Source: JAFARZ01 sp036490795 (GTDB taxonomy: Bacteria > Actinomycetota > Actinomycetes > Streptosporangiales > Streptosporangiaceae). Taken from it: a stretch of 10,540 nt of DNA. The stretch spans positions 1 to 10,540 of the forward strand of contig DASXDG010000152.1 of the NCBI GenBank assembly GCA_036490795.1, read 5' to 3'. A model generated the notes under the pieces. It was not told where the DNA came from. It did not search any database and saw only the letters and a list, made by a program, of their open reading frames with translations. A program made the position numbers and the translations under genes. Position 1 is the stretch's first letter. Each line of letters begins with the position of its first letter. Of the stretch, positions 1 through 5,383 are shown piece by piece.

Positions 1-8
1 CCCGACGG

Positions 9-57
9 GTCAATTGCGCGATTGACTTCGCTAGAGGATGTCGATTGCGCAATTGAC
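9..57. promoter_or_regulatory. Twin palindromic operator sites
   Basis: Two 18-bp near-perfect palindromes lie at 9-26 and 40-57. Both differ by one base from the perfect palindrome GTCAATTGCGCAATTGAC: the first has a mismatch in its right half and the second in its left half. Both are followed by TT. Their centres are 31 bp apart, close to three helical turns, so two dimers would sit on the same DNA face. The form is that of a dimeric repressor operator (MarR- or TetR-like; the class cannot be decided). No convincing gene starts just to the right, because the next supported gene converges from the right and ends at 202, so the controlled gene is probably to the left, outside the window. Confidence 0.6.
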
Positions 58-127
58 TTGGTCAAGTATCTGGTCCTGTGCCCGATATGGCATGGTTCGC
101 GCTTGCCGGGGCTGGTCTGGTCATGAC

Positions 128-176
128 GATCGTGGGCCATAGCTGCCGGGAAATCCGGTGTCTACGGCCCACGATC
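128..176 (-). terminator. Stem-loop downstream of the thioesterase gene
   Basis: A perfect 11-bp inverted repeat (128-138 with 166-176, GATCGTGGGCC and its complement) encloses 27 nt that contain a further small CCGG/CCGG hairpin. It lies 26 nt beyond the stop codon of the leftward thioesterase gene, where a terminator is expected. It has no T-tract, as is common for actinomycete hairpin terminators. Confidence 0.45.
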
Positions 177-201
177 ACGGAACTGACGTCCGCCGTGCCG
201 G

Positions 202-591
202 TCACGGTCGGGAGAGCGCGCGGCTGTGGCCGCGGAATTCGGCGACGACCTCGTCACCGCGCCGGACGGTGACGTCGTAGATCCCGCTCCGGCCATAGAC
301 GACGCGTTCCTCGGCGCGCGCGATGAGCAGGTCGCCTTCGGCCACCGGGGTCAGGAACGTGATGCTGGCCGTCGCCGCGACGGTGACCGGGCCGTGGGTG
401 TTGCAGGCGCAGGCGAACGCGGTGTCGGCGAGCAGGAACACGTAGCCGCCGTGGCCGATCGCGTGGCCGTTGACCATCGTGCCGGTGACACGCATGCGGA
501 CGACGGCGATGCCTTCGTCGAGCTCGACCAGCTCGATGCCCAGTGCCCGGGAGGCAGTGTCCGCCTCGAACATTTTCCTCGCCGCGTCCAT
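202..591 (-). CDS. paaI: PaaI-family hotdog-fold acyl-CoA thioesterase
   Basis: A cytoplasmic 129-residue protein, the normal size for PaaI. The family hydrolyses acyl-CoA esters; PaaI itself acts on ring-hydroxylated phenylacetyl-CoA and relieves CoA trapping in phenylacetate breakdown. The hallmark block is visible: NGH at 41-43, HGG at 47-49, and LADTAFACACN at 54-64, in which Asp56 is the expected catalytic acid. The C-terminal strands (VAATASITFLTPVAEGD) fit the hotdog sheet. The ATG at 591-589 lies 9 nt after the TAG of the membrane-protein gene and in the same frame. No good Shine-Dalgarno is visible, so translation is probably coupled to the upstream gene. No other paa genes are in view, so a phenylacetate role is not shown; the true substrate may be another aryl- or acyl-CoA. 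Family assignment is firm, the exact function is inferred. Confidence 0.9.
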   Translation of the reverse strand: MDAARKMFEADTASRALGIELVELDEGIAVVRMRVTGTMVNGHAIGHGGYVFLLADTAFACACNTHGPVTVAATASITFLTPVAEGDLLIARAEERVVYGRSGIYDVTVRRGDEVVAEFRGHSRALSRP

Positions 592-600
592 GCGTGCATG

Positions 601-1416
601 CTATGCCGAGTAGTTCATCGCGCCGACGCGAATCTTGGCCGTGCGCGGCACCCTGGCCAGCACGGACAGGGATGTGATGTGCAGGGCCAGCAGCATCGGC
701 ACGTCGACCGTCGTGATCAGCGCGAGCGGGAGCTCGCTGATCGCTGCGTTGGATGGGGAGACGTGGACGAGCTGGTAGGCGGTCAGGGCGCCAAGAGTCA
801 GCGCCACCACGAGGTCGAGCAGTCCGAATAGGTTGAACCACACGGCGGCGCGGTGGCCGTCGCCGTGCGCGAGCTTGCGCGCCACGAACGGCGCGGAGAT
901 GCCGGTGGCGATGTCGCCGAGCCCTGCGGGCAGGGCGAACAGTGCGGGCAGGTGGCCGAGCGCCATGGCGATCAGGAAGACCACTGCGGCCACCCGGAAC
1001 GAGTGCGGACCGAGCAGGCGGACATCCGTGCCGGGAGCGGTCAGTGCGCGCTTGACCACCGGAAGCCGGCCGAGCAGCAGCAGCGTGACCAGGAATCCGC
1101 CCGCCGCGACGGGCATCCATGGCACCTGATGGCCGAGCTTGGTGTGGTACCAGCCGTGGCTCGCGATGAGCGTGCTCGCGGTGAGCCACCCGCCGAGTAG
1201 CACGGCCGCACCGCCGGCCAGCAGCATCGCACGGTACCGGCGCTGAACCGTGCTCGCGTCCGCCGCCGTGCCGGCGTCGGCCGTGCCGGTGCCGGTGCCG
1301 GTGCCAGTGCCGGTGCCGGTGACGGCGCCGTTGTAAAGGAGCACGCACATCGCGGCGGCGACCGCGGCGACTCCGGCGATGGTGATCGCCCACAGATAGG
1401 CAGGCAGTTGATCCAT
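601..1416 (-). CDS. Six-TM integral membrane protein, function unknown
   Basis: A 271-residue protein with about six hydrophobic segments, near residues 7-29, 63-85, 100-116, 142-162, 193-215 and 230-254. I recognise no catalytic or transport motif. A Gly-Thr alternating tract (residues about 33-46), encoded by a hexanucleotide repeat, forms the first extramembrane loop together with an Ala/Asp-rich stretch. The ATG at 1416-1414 has a strong Shine-Dalgarno (GGGAGGAA) a few bases upstream. It is the first gene of a leftward operon with the thioesterase and is divergent from the HxlR regulator, which probably represses it through the repeats in the 79-bp gap. HxlR-controlled genes often respond to reactive electrophiles or quinones, but nothing in this protein shows such a role. 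Confidence 0.85.
   Translation of the reverse strand: MDQLPAYLWAITIAGVAAVAAAMCVLLYNGAVTGTGTGTGTGTGTADAGTAADASTVQRRYRAMLLAGGAAVLLGGWLTASTLIASHGWYHTKLGHQVPWMPVAAGGFLVTLLLLGRLPVVKRALTAPGTDVRLLGPHSFRVAAVVFLIAMALGHLPALFALPAGLGDIATGISAPFVARKLAHGDGHRAAVWFNLFGLLDLVVALTLGALTAYQLVHVSPSNAAISELPLALITTVDVPMLLALHITSLSVLARVPRTAKIRVGAMNYSA
1283..1324. repeat. Hexanucleotide microsatellite inside the membrane-protein gene
   Basis: About seven tandem copies of GTGCCG, two of them with one substitution (GTGCCA and GTGACG). On the coding (minus) strand they encode alternating Gly-Thr in the first loop of the membrane protein. Gain or loss of a unit changes the linker by two residues without shifting the frame. 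Confidence 0.85.
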
Positions 1417-1438
1417 GATTCCTCCCGTTGATTTAGAT

Positions 1439-1479
1439 TACTATCTATAAGATAGTAGGAATAAGATAGTATCTGTCAA
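1439..1479 (-). promoter_or_regulatory. Leftward promoter overlapped by a probable HxlR operator
   Basis: On the minus strand a consensus -35 TTGACA (1479-1474), a 16-nt spacer and a -10 TACTAT (1457-1452) precede the membrane-protein gene, with a start near 1445. A perfect inverted repeat TACTATCT-ATA-AGATAGTA occupies 1439-1457, covering the -10 and the start point. The 11-mer ATAAGATAGTA is repeated at 1447-1457 and 1461-1471, spaced 14 bp, and the second copy is part of another small palindrome, AGATA-G-TATCT (1464-1474), between -35 and -10. The layout suits repression of the operon and autoregulation by the adjacent HxlR protein. The binding itself is inferred. Confidence 0.65.
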
Positions 1480-1483
1480 CCAG

Positions 1484-1489
1484 TATTAT
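1484..1489 (+). promoter_or_regulatory. -10 hexamer of a likely leaderless hxlR transcript
   Basis: TATTAT ends 6 nt before the ATG at 1496, placing the expected start point on the A of the start codon. The purine-rich GGAGGG at 1490-1495 abuts the ATG and is too close to act as a normal ribosome binding site, which favours leaderless initiation. No clear -35 hexamer is seen. Confidence 0.45.
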
Positions 1490-1495
1490 GGAGGG

Positions 1496-2149
1496 ATGGC
1501 GACCAGGAACGTGCGTACCTACGACCACTTCTGCGCGACCGCGCGCGCCTTGGAGCGCGTCGGTGACCGGTGGAGCCTGCTGGTGATCCGCGACCTCATC
1601 ACCGGAGCGAAGAGGTTCACCGACCTCATGGACCGTCTCGGCGGGATTACCCCGAAGACGCTCAGCCAGCGCCTGCATGAGCTGGAGGAATCCGGGGTTG
1701 TGGCCGCGGACAGGGAGCCCGGCCGGCGGGAGGTCTGGTACCGGCTGACGCCTGCCGGAGCCGAGCTCGCGCCCGTGATCGACACGCTCCGCTGGTGGGG
1801 CTTGCGACACGCCTGGCGCCGGCCGCAACCGGGCGAACCGCTGCACGCCGAACACCTGCTGCGCGCTCTCGTGCAGGCAGTCGAGCTTGCTGGCGACGAT
1901 CACGAACCGGCCCGATGGCACTTCCGGCTCGATGGCGAGGACTACCTGGCCGAGAGCGATGGCGAGCGCTGGTCGCTCACCGTGGCGGACCCGGGGGAAC
2001 CGGCCGACGTGACGGTCACCGGGACCGCGCCGGAGCTGGCCCGCTTCGTCTTCGCGGATGCCGAACTCGATGTGGCGGGTGACGCCAAACAGGTGCGGCG
2101 GTTCCGGCGGCTTGCCCGCACCATGTCCGCCGTCGTGGACTCGCAGTGA
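1496..2149 (+). CDS. HxlR-family transcriptional regulator with SCP2-like C-terminal domain
   Basis: A 217-residue cytoplasmic DNA-binding protein. Residues 8-100 match the HxlR winged helix: Cys13 at the conserved N-terminal cysteine position, VGDRWSLLVIRDL (24-36), a recognition-helix region rich in TPKTLSQRLHELEESG, the wing with EVWYRLTPAGAEL, and a closing dimer helix with RWWG. Typical HxlR proteins are about 110-150 residues. Here about 100 extra residues (roughly 118-215, with WHFRLDGEDYLAES and a DVTVTG strand) resemble an SCP2 sterol-carrier fold, a known domain pairing that may bind a hydrophobic ligand. The start is ATG 1496, probably leaderless; GTG 1511 is an alternative. It is divergent from the membrane protein-thioesterase operon, its likely target. 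Cys13 could serve redox or electrophile sensing as in other HxlR proteins, but this is inferred. Confidence 0.9.
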   Translation: MATRNVRTYDHFCATARALERVGDRWSLLVIRDLITGAKRFTDLMDRLGGITPKTLSQRLHELEESGVVAADREPGRREVWYRLTPAGAELAPVIDTLRWWGLRHAWRRPQPGEPLHAEHLLRALVQAVELAGDDHEPARWHFRLDGEDYLAESDGERWSLTVADPGEPADVTVTGTAPELARFVFADAELDVAGDAKQVRRFRRLARTMSAVVDSQ

Positions 2150-2196
2150 TCACGCAGGGTTTTACGTGCTATCACACGTAAAACCCTGCGTGATCA
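2147..2196. terminator. Perfect 22-bp bidirectional hairpin containing both stop codons
   Basis: Arms 2147-2168 and 2175-2196 are perfectly complementary over 22 bp with the 6-nt loop CTATCA. The first three bases of the left arm are the TGA of hxlR, and the complementary last three of the right arm are the TGA of the convergent XRE gene. There is no T-tract beyond either side, so it would act as a stem-only bidirectional terminator. Confidence 0.85.
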
Positions 2197-2976
2197 TGAA
2201 ACGTCGACGCTGAGGGCGGCGGCGGTCGCGTCATCCGCGGGGTAAAAGGACTCGATAGCCAGTTCTTCGACGGTGACATCCATCGGTGTCCCGATGACCG
2301 CGGTGATGCTGATGAACGACAACTCGACCCCTGTTCCGGCCCTGTAGCGCAGCGGCACGATGACGTCAGCGGCACCCGGCGTATGTTGCGCGATGCCGCC
2401 TGGATACCCGCTCAGCTCCTCGTGCAGGCTGGCCAGCACCGGGTCGCCGGTGGCCTGGACCTGGTGGTGCAGCCGATTGAGCAGGTGAGCGCGCCACTGC
2501 GGCAAGTTGGCGATGCGCGGCGCCATGCCGTCCGGGTGCAGGCTGAGCCGCAGCACGTTGACCGGCGGTTCCAGCAGGCGCGGCGCGGCGCCCTCGGTGA
2601 GCAGCGCCACGGAGGCGTTCGCGTCGATCATTTCCCAGTGCCTGTTGACGATCACGGCAGGGTAGGGCTCGTGCCCGGTCAGCACGCGGGCGAGAGCGAC
2701 GCGGACGGCGGCGAGCTCCGGTCCGGCCAGTGCGCGTTCCGGATAGGCGGGAGCGAAGCCGCCTGCCAGCAGCAATTTGTTCCGCTCGCGCAGCGGCACG
2801 TCCAGGCGCTCGGCCAGGCGCAGGATCATGTCGCTGGTCGGCTTGGACCGTCCGGTTTCGATGAAGCTCAGGTGGCGTGACGAGACGTCCGCCTCGATCG
2901 CCAGGTCGAGCTGGCTCAGGTGGCGGCGCTGCCTCCACTCGCGCAGCAGGGTGCCCGCCCCTGGGGAGTCCGTCAT
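2194..2976 (-). CDS. XRE-family regulator with MmyB/MLTR-type ligand-binding domain
   Basis: A 260-residue regulator. Residues 8-62 form a lambda-repressor-like HTH (LLREWRQRRHLSQLDLAIEA, then SSRHLSFIETGRSKP as the recognition region). Residues about 95-250 fit the PAS-like ligand-binding domain of MmyB-type actinobacterial regulators, with AVIVNRHWEMIDANASVALL and LNVLRLSLHPDG-like features (here VNVLRLSLHPDGM). The frame is open further upstream to an ATG at 3027, but that would place the palindromic operator inside the gene and add residues the family lacks. I chose ATG 2976, which has TATGCT 6 nt upstream and is probably leaderless. It is divergent from the SnoaL-like gene, the usual arrangement in which such regulators control a neighbouring oxidoreductase or small enzyme and themselves. 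The ligand is unknown. Confidence 0.88.
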   Translation of the reverse strand: MTDSPGAGTLLREWRQRRHLSQLDLAIEADVSSRHLSFIETGRSKPTSDMILRLAERLDVPLRERNKLLLAGGFAPAYPERALAGPELAAVRVALARVLTGHEPYPAVIVNRHWEMIDANASVALLTEGAAPRLLEPPVNVLRLSLHPDGMAPRIANLPQWRAHLLNRLHHQVQATGDPVLASLHEELSGYPGGIAQHTPGAADVIVPLRYRAGTGVELSFISITAVIGTPMDVTVEELAIESFYPADDATAAALSVDVS

Positions 2977-2982
2977 GTCCTC

Positions 2983-2988
2983 AGCATA
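2983..2988 (-). promoter_or_regulatory. -10 hexamer of a likely leaderless XRE transcript
   Basis: On the minus strand TATGCT ends exactly 6 nt before the ATG at 2976, so transcription would begin at the start codon. The intervening GAGGAC is too near the ATG for normal Shine-Dalgarno pairing. No clear -35 is visible. Confidence 0.4.
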
Positions 2989-2992
2989 GGTC

Positions 2993-3047
2993 AGGTATTC
3001 CATTACCTCTGAGGTAATTGCTGCCATTACCTCGGGTGACGCAAGAT
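2993..3047. promoter_or_regulatory. ATTACCTC-type operator array in the divergent XRE/SnoaL gap
   Basis: A perfect palindrome ATTACCTC-T-GAGGTAAT sits at 3002-3018. CATTACCTC recurs as a direct repeat at 3025-3033, 24 bp from the first copy at 3001-3009. An inverted AGGTA half-site at 2993-2997 pairs with TACCT at 3004-3008 across 6 nt. A possible rightward promoter for the SnoaL gene is TTGCTG (3018-3023), 18 nt, CAAGAT (3042-3047), with the third half-site between the two boxes. The adjacent XRE regulator is the natural candidate binder, giving control of both genes. The repeats are seen directly; the promoter and the binding are inferred. Confidence 0.6.
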
Positions 3048-3081
3048 CGACCTGTCAACGACAAACGGAAGGAACAGTCCG

Positions 3082-3435
3082 ATGCAGGACATCATCGAGA
3101 AGTACATCGCCACCTGGAACGAGACGGACCCCGCGCGCCGCCGCGCGCTGATCGAGGAACTGTACGCCGTCGACGCCACCTACACCGATCCGCTCGCCGA
3201 CCTGCGCGGCTATGCGGAGATCGACGCTGGTGTCGCGGGGGCGCAGCAGATGTTCCCCGGCATGGTCTTCGCGCTGGCCGGCCCGGTGGACGCGAACCAT
3301 AACCAGGCCCGGTTCAGCTGGCACCTCGGCCCGGCCGGGGCGGAGCCCGTCGTGATCGGCTTCGATGTCGCCGTCGCGGACGCGGCAGGCAAGCTGTCCA
3401 GCGTGCACGGCTTTCTGGACAAGGTGCCCGCCTGA
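3082..3435 (+). CDS. SnoaL-like / NTF2-superfamily small protein
   Basis: A 117-residue soluble protein with the cone-shaped NTF2 pattern: an N-terminal helix (IIEKYIATWNETDPARRRALIEELYA), the YTDP turn at 34-37, a second helix through DAGVAGAQQMFPG, then three strands (VFALAGPVDANHNQARFSWHLG, PVVIGFDVAVADAAGKLSSVHGFLDK). In this superfamily members may be polyketide cyclases, isomerases, hydrolases or non-catalytic binding proteins; Asp36, His73 and His81 are polar residues that could face the pocket. ATG 3082 is preceded by GGAAGGA about 10 nt upstream. The gene is divergent from the MLTR_LBD-type XRE regulator and probably controlled by it. The specific substrate cannot be told. Confidence 0.85.
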   Translation: MQDIIEKYIATWNETDPARRRALIEELYAVDATYTDPLADLRGYAEIDAGVAGAQQMFPGMVFALAGPVDANHNQARFSWHLGPAGAEPVVIGFDVAVADAAGKLSSVHGFLDKVPA

Positions 3436-3440
3436 ACAAG

Positions 3441-3480
3441 ATCAGCCGTGTCACCGCTGGGCGGCGGTGGCACGGCTGAT
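3441..3480 (+). terminator. 17-bp stem-loop terminator after the SnoaL-like gene
   Basis: Arms 3441-3457 and 3464-3480 pair over 17 positions (ten, then one T-G wobble, then six) around the 6-nt loop TGGGCG. The hairpin begins 5 nt after the TGA at 3433-3435. No T-tract follows. Confidence 0.75.
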
Positions 3481-3566
3481 ATGCGGTAGGCCGTCCCGGC
3501 TCCGCGGGTCCGTGACAACCGGGCGCGGAGCGGAGATCCTCACCCGGGGAACGATTGGAGTTGTGC

Positions 3567-4391
3567 GTGAACGGGTGGATAGGCGGGATGGCCGCGGCGG
3601 TGCTGATCGCGGGTGTCGCCATGGCGCCGGGCGCCTTTGCGGGTACGCGTCCGACGGTCGCGGAGGCGGGAGCGGAGGCGGGCGTCGAGGCCGGCGCAGG
3701 GACCGGCGCCGCCGGGCAGGACACTTTCCCGGCGGCCAATGGCGAAGCGGTGATGCTGCCCATCCAGATGCGGGTGCGGGACAAAACCAACTGGTCGTGG
3801 GCGGCCAGCGGCAGCACGGTTGCCGAGTACTGGGGTGACAACGTCAGCGAGCTGCAGTTCTGCAACTTGGCTGAGCAGCGGCCTCAGGACAGCACGTCAT
3901 GTCCCGGCAAGCCAGCCGGGTACGCCGCGCAGAACACCGCGTTCGCCGCGCTCGGCATGAACACCGGCCGGAGCCCGGCGCCGACGTTCGCGATGATCGA
4001 GAGGCAGGTCGATAATGGCTCTCCCATCCTCGCCGACGTCCGGTATGCCGCGGGCGGTGACAGCGTCTTCGTCATATTCGGCTACAACCCGGAGACCGAG
4101 TCGGTCTACTGGGCCGATCCCTCCGCATCGGCGCCGCGCTACAACTGGTCCAGCTACGCCGACTTCCTGCACAACGGCACGTTCTCGGTGAACTCCGTGC
4201 TGGCGGGCATGGGCAGCGGGGACCAGGCGGCGGCGATTCAGCCCTCGGTGACGGCGCCGCTGTCGGTGCAGCCGACCGACAACCAGGCCCTGCCGGGCTG
4301 GCTGGGCATCACCAGCAGCCTCTGGAACGTGATCAAGTCCAACGGGTTAACCATGGCCACACCGGCAAACGGTCCCGTAGCGTCCAGATAA
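3567..4391 (+). CDS. Secreted papain-like (C39-like) protein with replaced catalytic residues
   Basis: A 274-residue protein. GTG 3567 has GGAG 6 nt upstream; a TTG at 3555 is the only earlier start. Residues 8-25 form a Sec-type hydrophobic core ending AFA (cleavage near 25/26), although the N-terminus has no Lys or Arg. A Gly/Ala/Glu-rich linker (28-55) leads to a domain matching secreted actinomycete papain-like proteins: NWSWAASGSTVAEYWG (75-90), QFCNLA with Cys99, a second Cys112 likely disulfide-bonded to it, then the GG-VFVIFGY block and the YWADP, RYNWSSYADFL segments. Recalled family members read NWCWAAS and GGGH; here the nucleophile is Ser77 (TCG), the His position is Asp165, and the position six before the nucleophile is Arg71 rather than Gln. 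Only Asp184 appears kept. It is probably a non-catalytic secreted binding or inhibitory protein. The C-terminal 55 residues match nothing I recognise. Confidence 0.8.
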   Translation: MNGWIGGMAAAVLIAGVAMAPGAFAGTRPTVAEAGAEAGVEAGAGTGAAGQDTFPAANGEAVMLPIQMRVRDKTNWSWAASGSTVAEYWGDNVSELQFCNLAEQRPQDSTSCPGKPAGYAAQNTAFAALGMNTGRSPAPTFAMIERQVDNGSPILADVRYAAGGDSVFVIFGYNPETESVYWADPSASAPRYNWSSYADFLHNGTFSVNSVLAGMGSGDQAAAIQPSVTAPLSVQPTDNQALPGWLGITSSLWNVIKSNGLTMATPANGPVASR

Positions 4392-4473
4392 CGTGTGCAG
4401 TTTTCCCTTCGTGGAAGCCTGACCCCCGAATACGAGGGGTAATCGGACACGAAGGGGAAAACGTACACGTTAT
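4388..4473. terminator. Compound hairpin between convergent genes
   Basis: Two 26-nt arms (4388-4413 and 4448-4473) pair imperfectly: nine outer pairs (ATAACGTGT with ACACGTTAT), a small internal mismatch, then TTTTCCC/GGGAAAA and TTCGTG/CACGAA. The 34-nt interior contains a second hairpin, ACCCC...GGGGT around AATA. The TAA of the pseudopeptidase gene (4389-4391) is in the base of the stem. It lies between convergent genes and may stop transcription from both sides. Confidence 0.7.
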
Positions 4474-4495
4474 CGCGCTCGCGACCCGCGCCGAG

Positions 4496-4565
4496 GGCAA
4501 GCCGGCCAGCGGCACCGGCAAGCCGGCCAGCGGCACCGGCACCGGCAAGCCGGCCAGCGGCCACC
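4496..4565. repeat. Three-copy 21-nt tandem repeat
   Basis: Units begin at 4496, 4517 and 4544. The first two are identical 21-mers; an extra GGCACC (4538-4543) precedes the third, which diverges in its last bases. Read on the plus strand each unit would encode GKPASGT, but that frame has no start codon after its stop at 4440-4442, so it is not called a gene. The repeat ends 9 nt before the methyltransferase stop codon. Confidence 0.85.
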
Positions 4566-4573
4566 AGCAACCC

Positions 4574-5383
4574 CTAGGGTTTGCGGGCGGTTATCATTCC
4601 CCAGCCGAACTCATCGCGGTCGATGGCGGCCTGGATCTCCTGGCAGGACGCGGCGAAGCCGAGCATCCAGTCTTTCGCCTCGGGATCGGACGCGGTCCGC
4701 GCGCGATCTGTGGCCATCCCGCCCAGGACCTGGTACGTGTGCCTGATGTCGTTCTTGAGGTCCCGGACTTTGATGATCTCGAAGCCCGCTGTTTCTAGCG
4801 CCGCCTGGTAGCCAGCCAGCGAGTATCCGCCGCTCCAGCGCACCCGGTCGTAGACGTGCTTGCGCGCCGCGGCGCCGATCTGCGGTACCGGCTGGAGGAA
4901 GTCGGAGAACGCGAACACCCCGCCGGGTTGCAGCACCCGGAAGATCTCCGCGTGGCTGCGCGGCTTGTCCGGCACGAGGAACAGCGCGTCCTGGCTGACC
5001 GCGTGCGTAAACGTGCCGTCCGGGTACGGCATGGCGGTCACCGACCCGTGGGTGAAGGTCCCGTTCGGCACGTGGGAACGGGCAAACGCGACCCGTTCCT
5101 CGCTCAGGTCGATGCCCTCCGCCCGGCATCCGGTCCGGTCGGCGAGAAACCCGACGAAGTTCCCGCACCCGCAGCCCGCGTCGAGCACGTAAGACGAGGG
5201 GCCGATCCCCGCATTCGCGGCGAGCACGGCCGAGGTCCGTTCCGCCGCTGCCGGGTAGTCGGGATCCGATGAGCTCTCGAAGATGCCGGTGTGCAGCACG
5301 CCCGTGCTGTCCCAGAAATCCAGGTAGTGCCGCAGAGTCTGGTCGAAGAAGTCCTCGACGTCCCGCTCGCTGTATGTGGTCAT
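4574..5383 (-). CDS. Class I SAM-dependent methyltransferase (SDMT-like)
   Basis: A 269-residue cytoplasmic methyltransferase. SAM motif I is VLDAGCGCGN (66-75), the acidic ribose-binding residue is in EGID (89-92), motif II/III-type segments are SQDALFLVPDK (130-140) and VLQPGGVFAFSD (150-161). The N-terminal pattern FFDQTLRHYLDFWDSTGVLHTGIF and the later RWSGGYSLAGYQAALETAGFE resemble glycine/sarcosine/dimethylglycine N-methyltransferases and related natural-product enzymes, so an amine is a plausible acceptor, though C- or O-methylation cannot be excluded. It is the last gene of the sulfotransferase-dehydrogenase-methyltransferase operon: its ATG (5383-5381) overlaps the TGA of the dehydrogenase gene as ATGA, which indicates translational coupling. 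With an aminotransferase divergent to the operon, N-methylation of a newly made amine is an attractive but unproved guess. Confidence 0.88.
   Translation of the reverse strand: MTTYSERDVEDFFDQTLRHYLDFWDSTGVLHTGIFESSSDPDYPAAAERTSAVLAANAGIGPSSYVLDAGCGCGNFVGFLADRTGCRAEGIDLSEERVAFARSHVPNGTFTHGSVTAMPYPDGTFTHAVSQDALFLVPDKPRSHAEIFRVLQPGGVFAFSDFLQPVPQIGAAARKHVYDRVRWSGGYSLAGYQAALETAGFEIIKVRDLKNDIRHTYQVLGGMATDRARTASDPEAKDWMLGFAASCQEIQAAIDRDEFGWGMITARKP

Noticed and set aside
78..272. Short rightward frame starting GTG with a hydrophobic beginning
   Set aside because: It runs into the convergent thioesterase gene, its second half is Arg-rich shadow sequence, it lacks a ribosome binding site, and it crosses the 128-176 hairpin.
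226..1393. Long open frames opposite or out of frame with the thioesterase and membrane-protein genes (for example 254-1393 minus, 226-831 plus)
   Set aside because: Arg/His/Gly- or Asp/Gly-rich composition typical of high-GC shadows; the overlapping frames show clear families or membrane segments.
3314..3865. Leftward frame across the SnoaL-like and pseudopeptidase genes
   Set aside because: Low-complexity Ala/Pro/Arg sequence crossing a terminator hairpin; the opposite-strand genes have homology and ribosome binding sites.
4388..4565. CRISPR-like or integron-like repeat array
   Set aside because: Only three adjacent 21-nt units without unique spacers, and one hairpin; no cas or integrase gene nearby.
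4238..4570. Leftward frame through the GKPASGT repeat region
   Set aside because: Its N-terminal half is just the repeat read in reverse (Gly/Ala/Arg/Leu) and the rest is antisense to the pseudopeptidase C-terminus and the hairpin.
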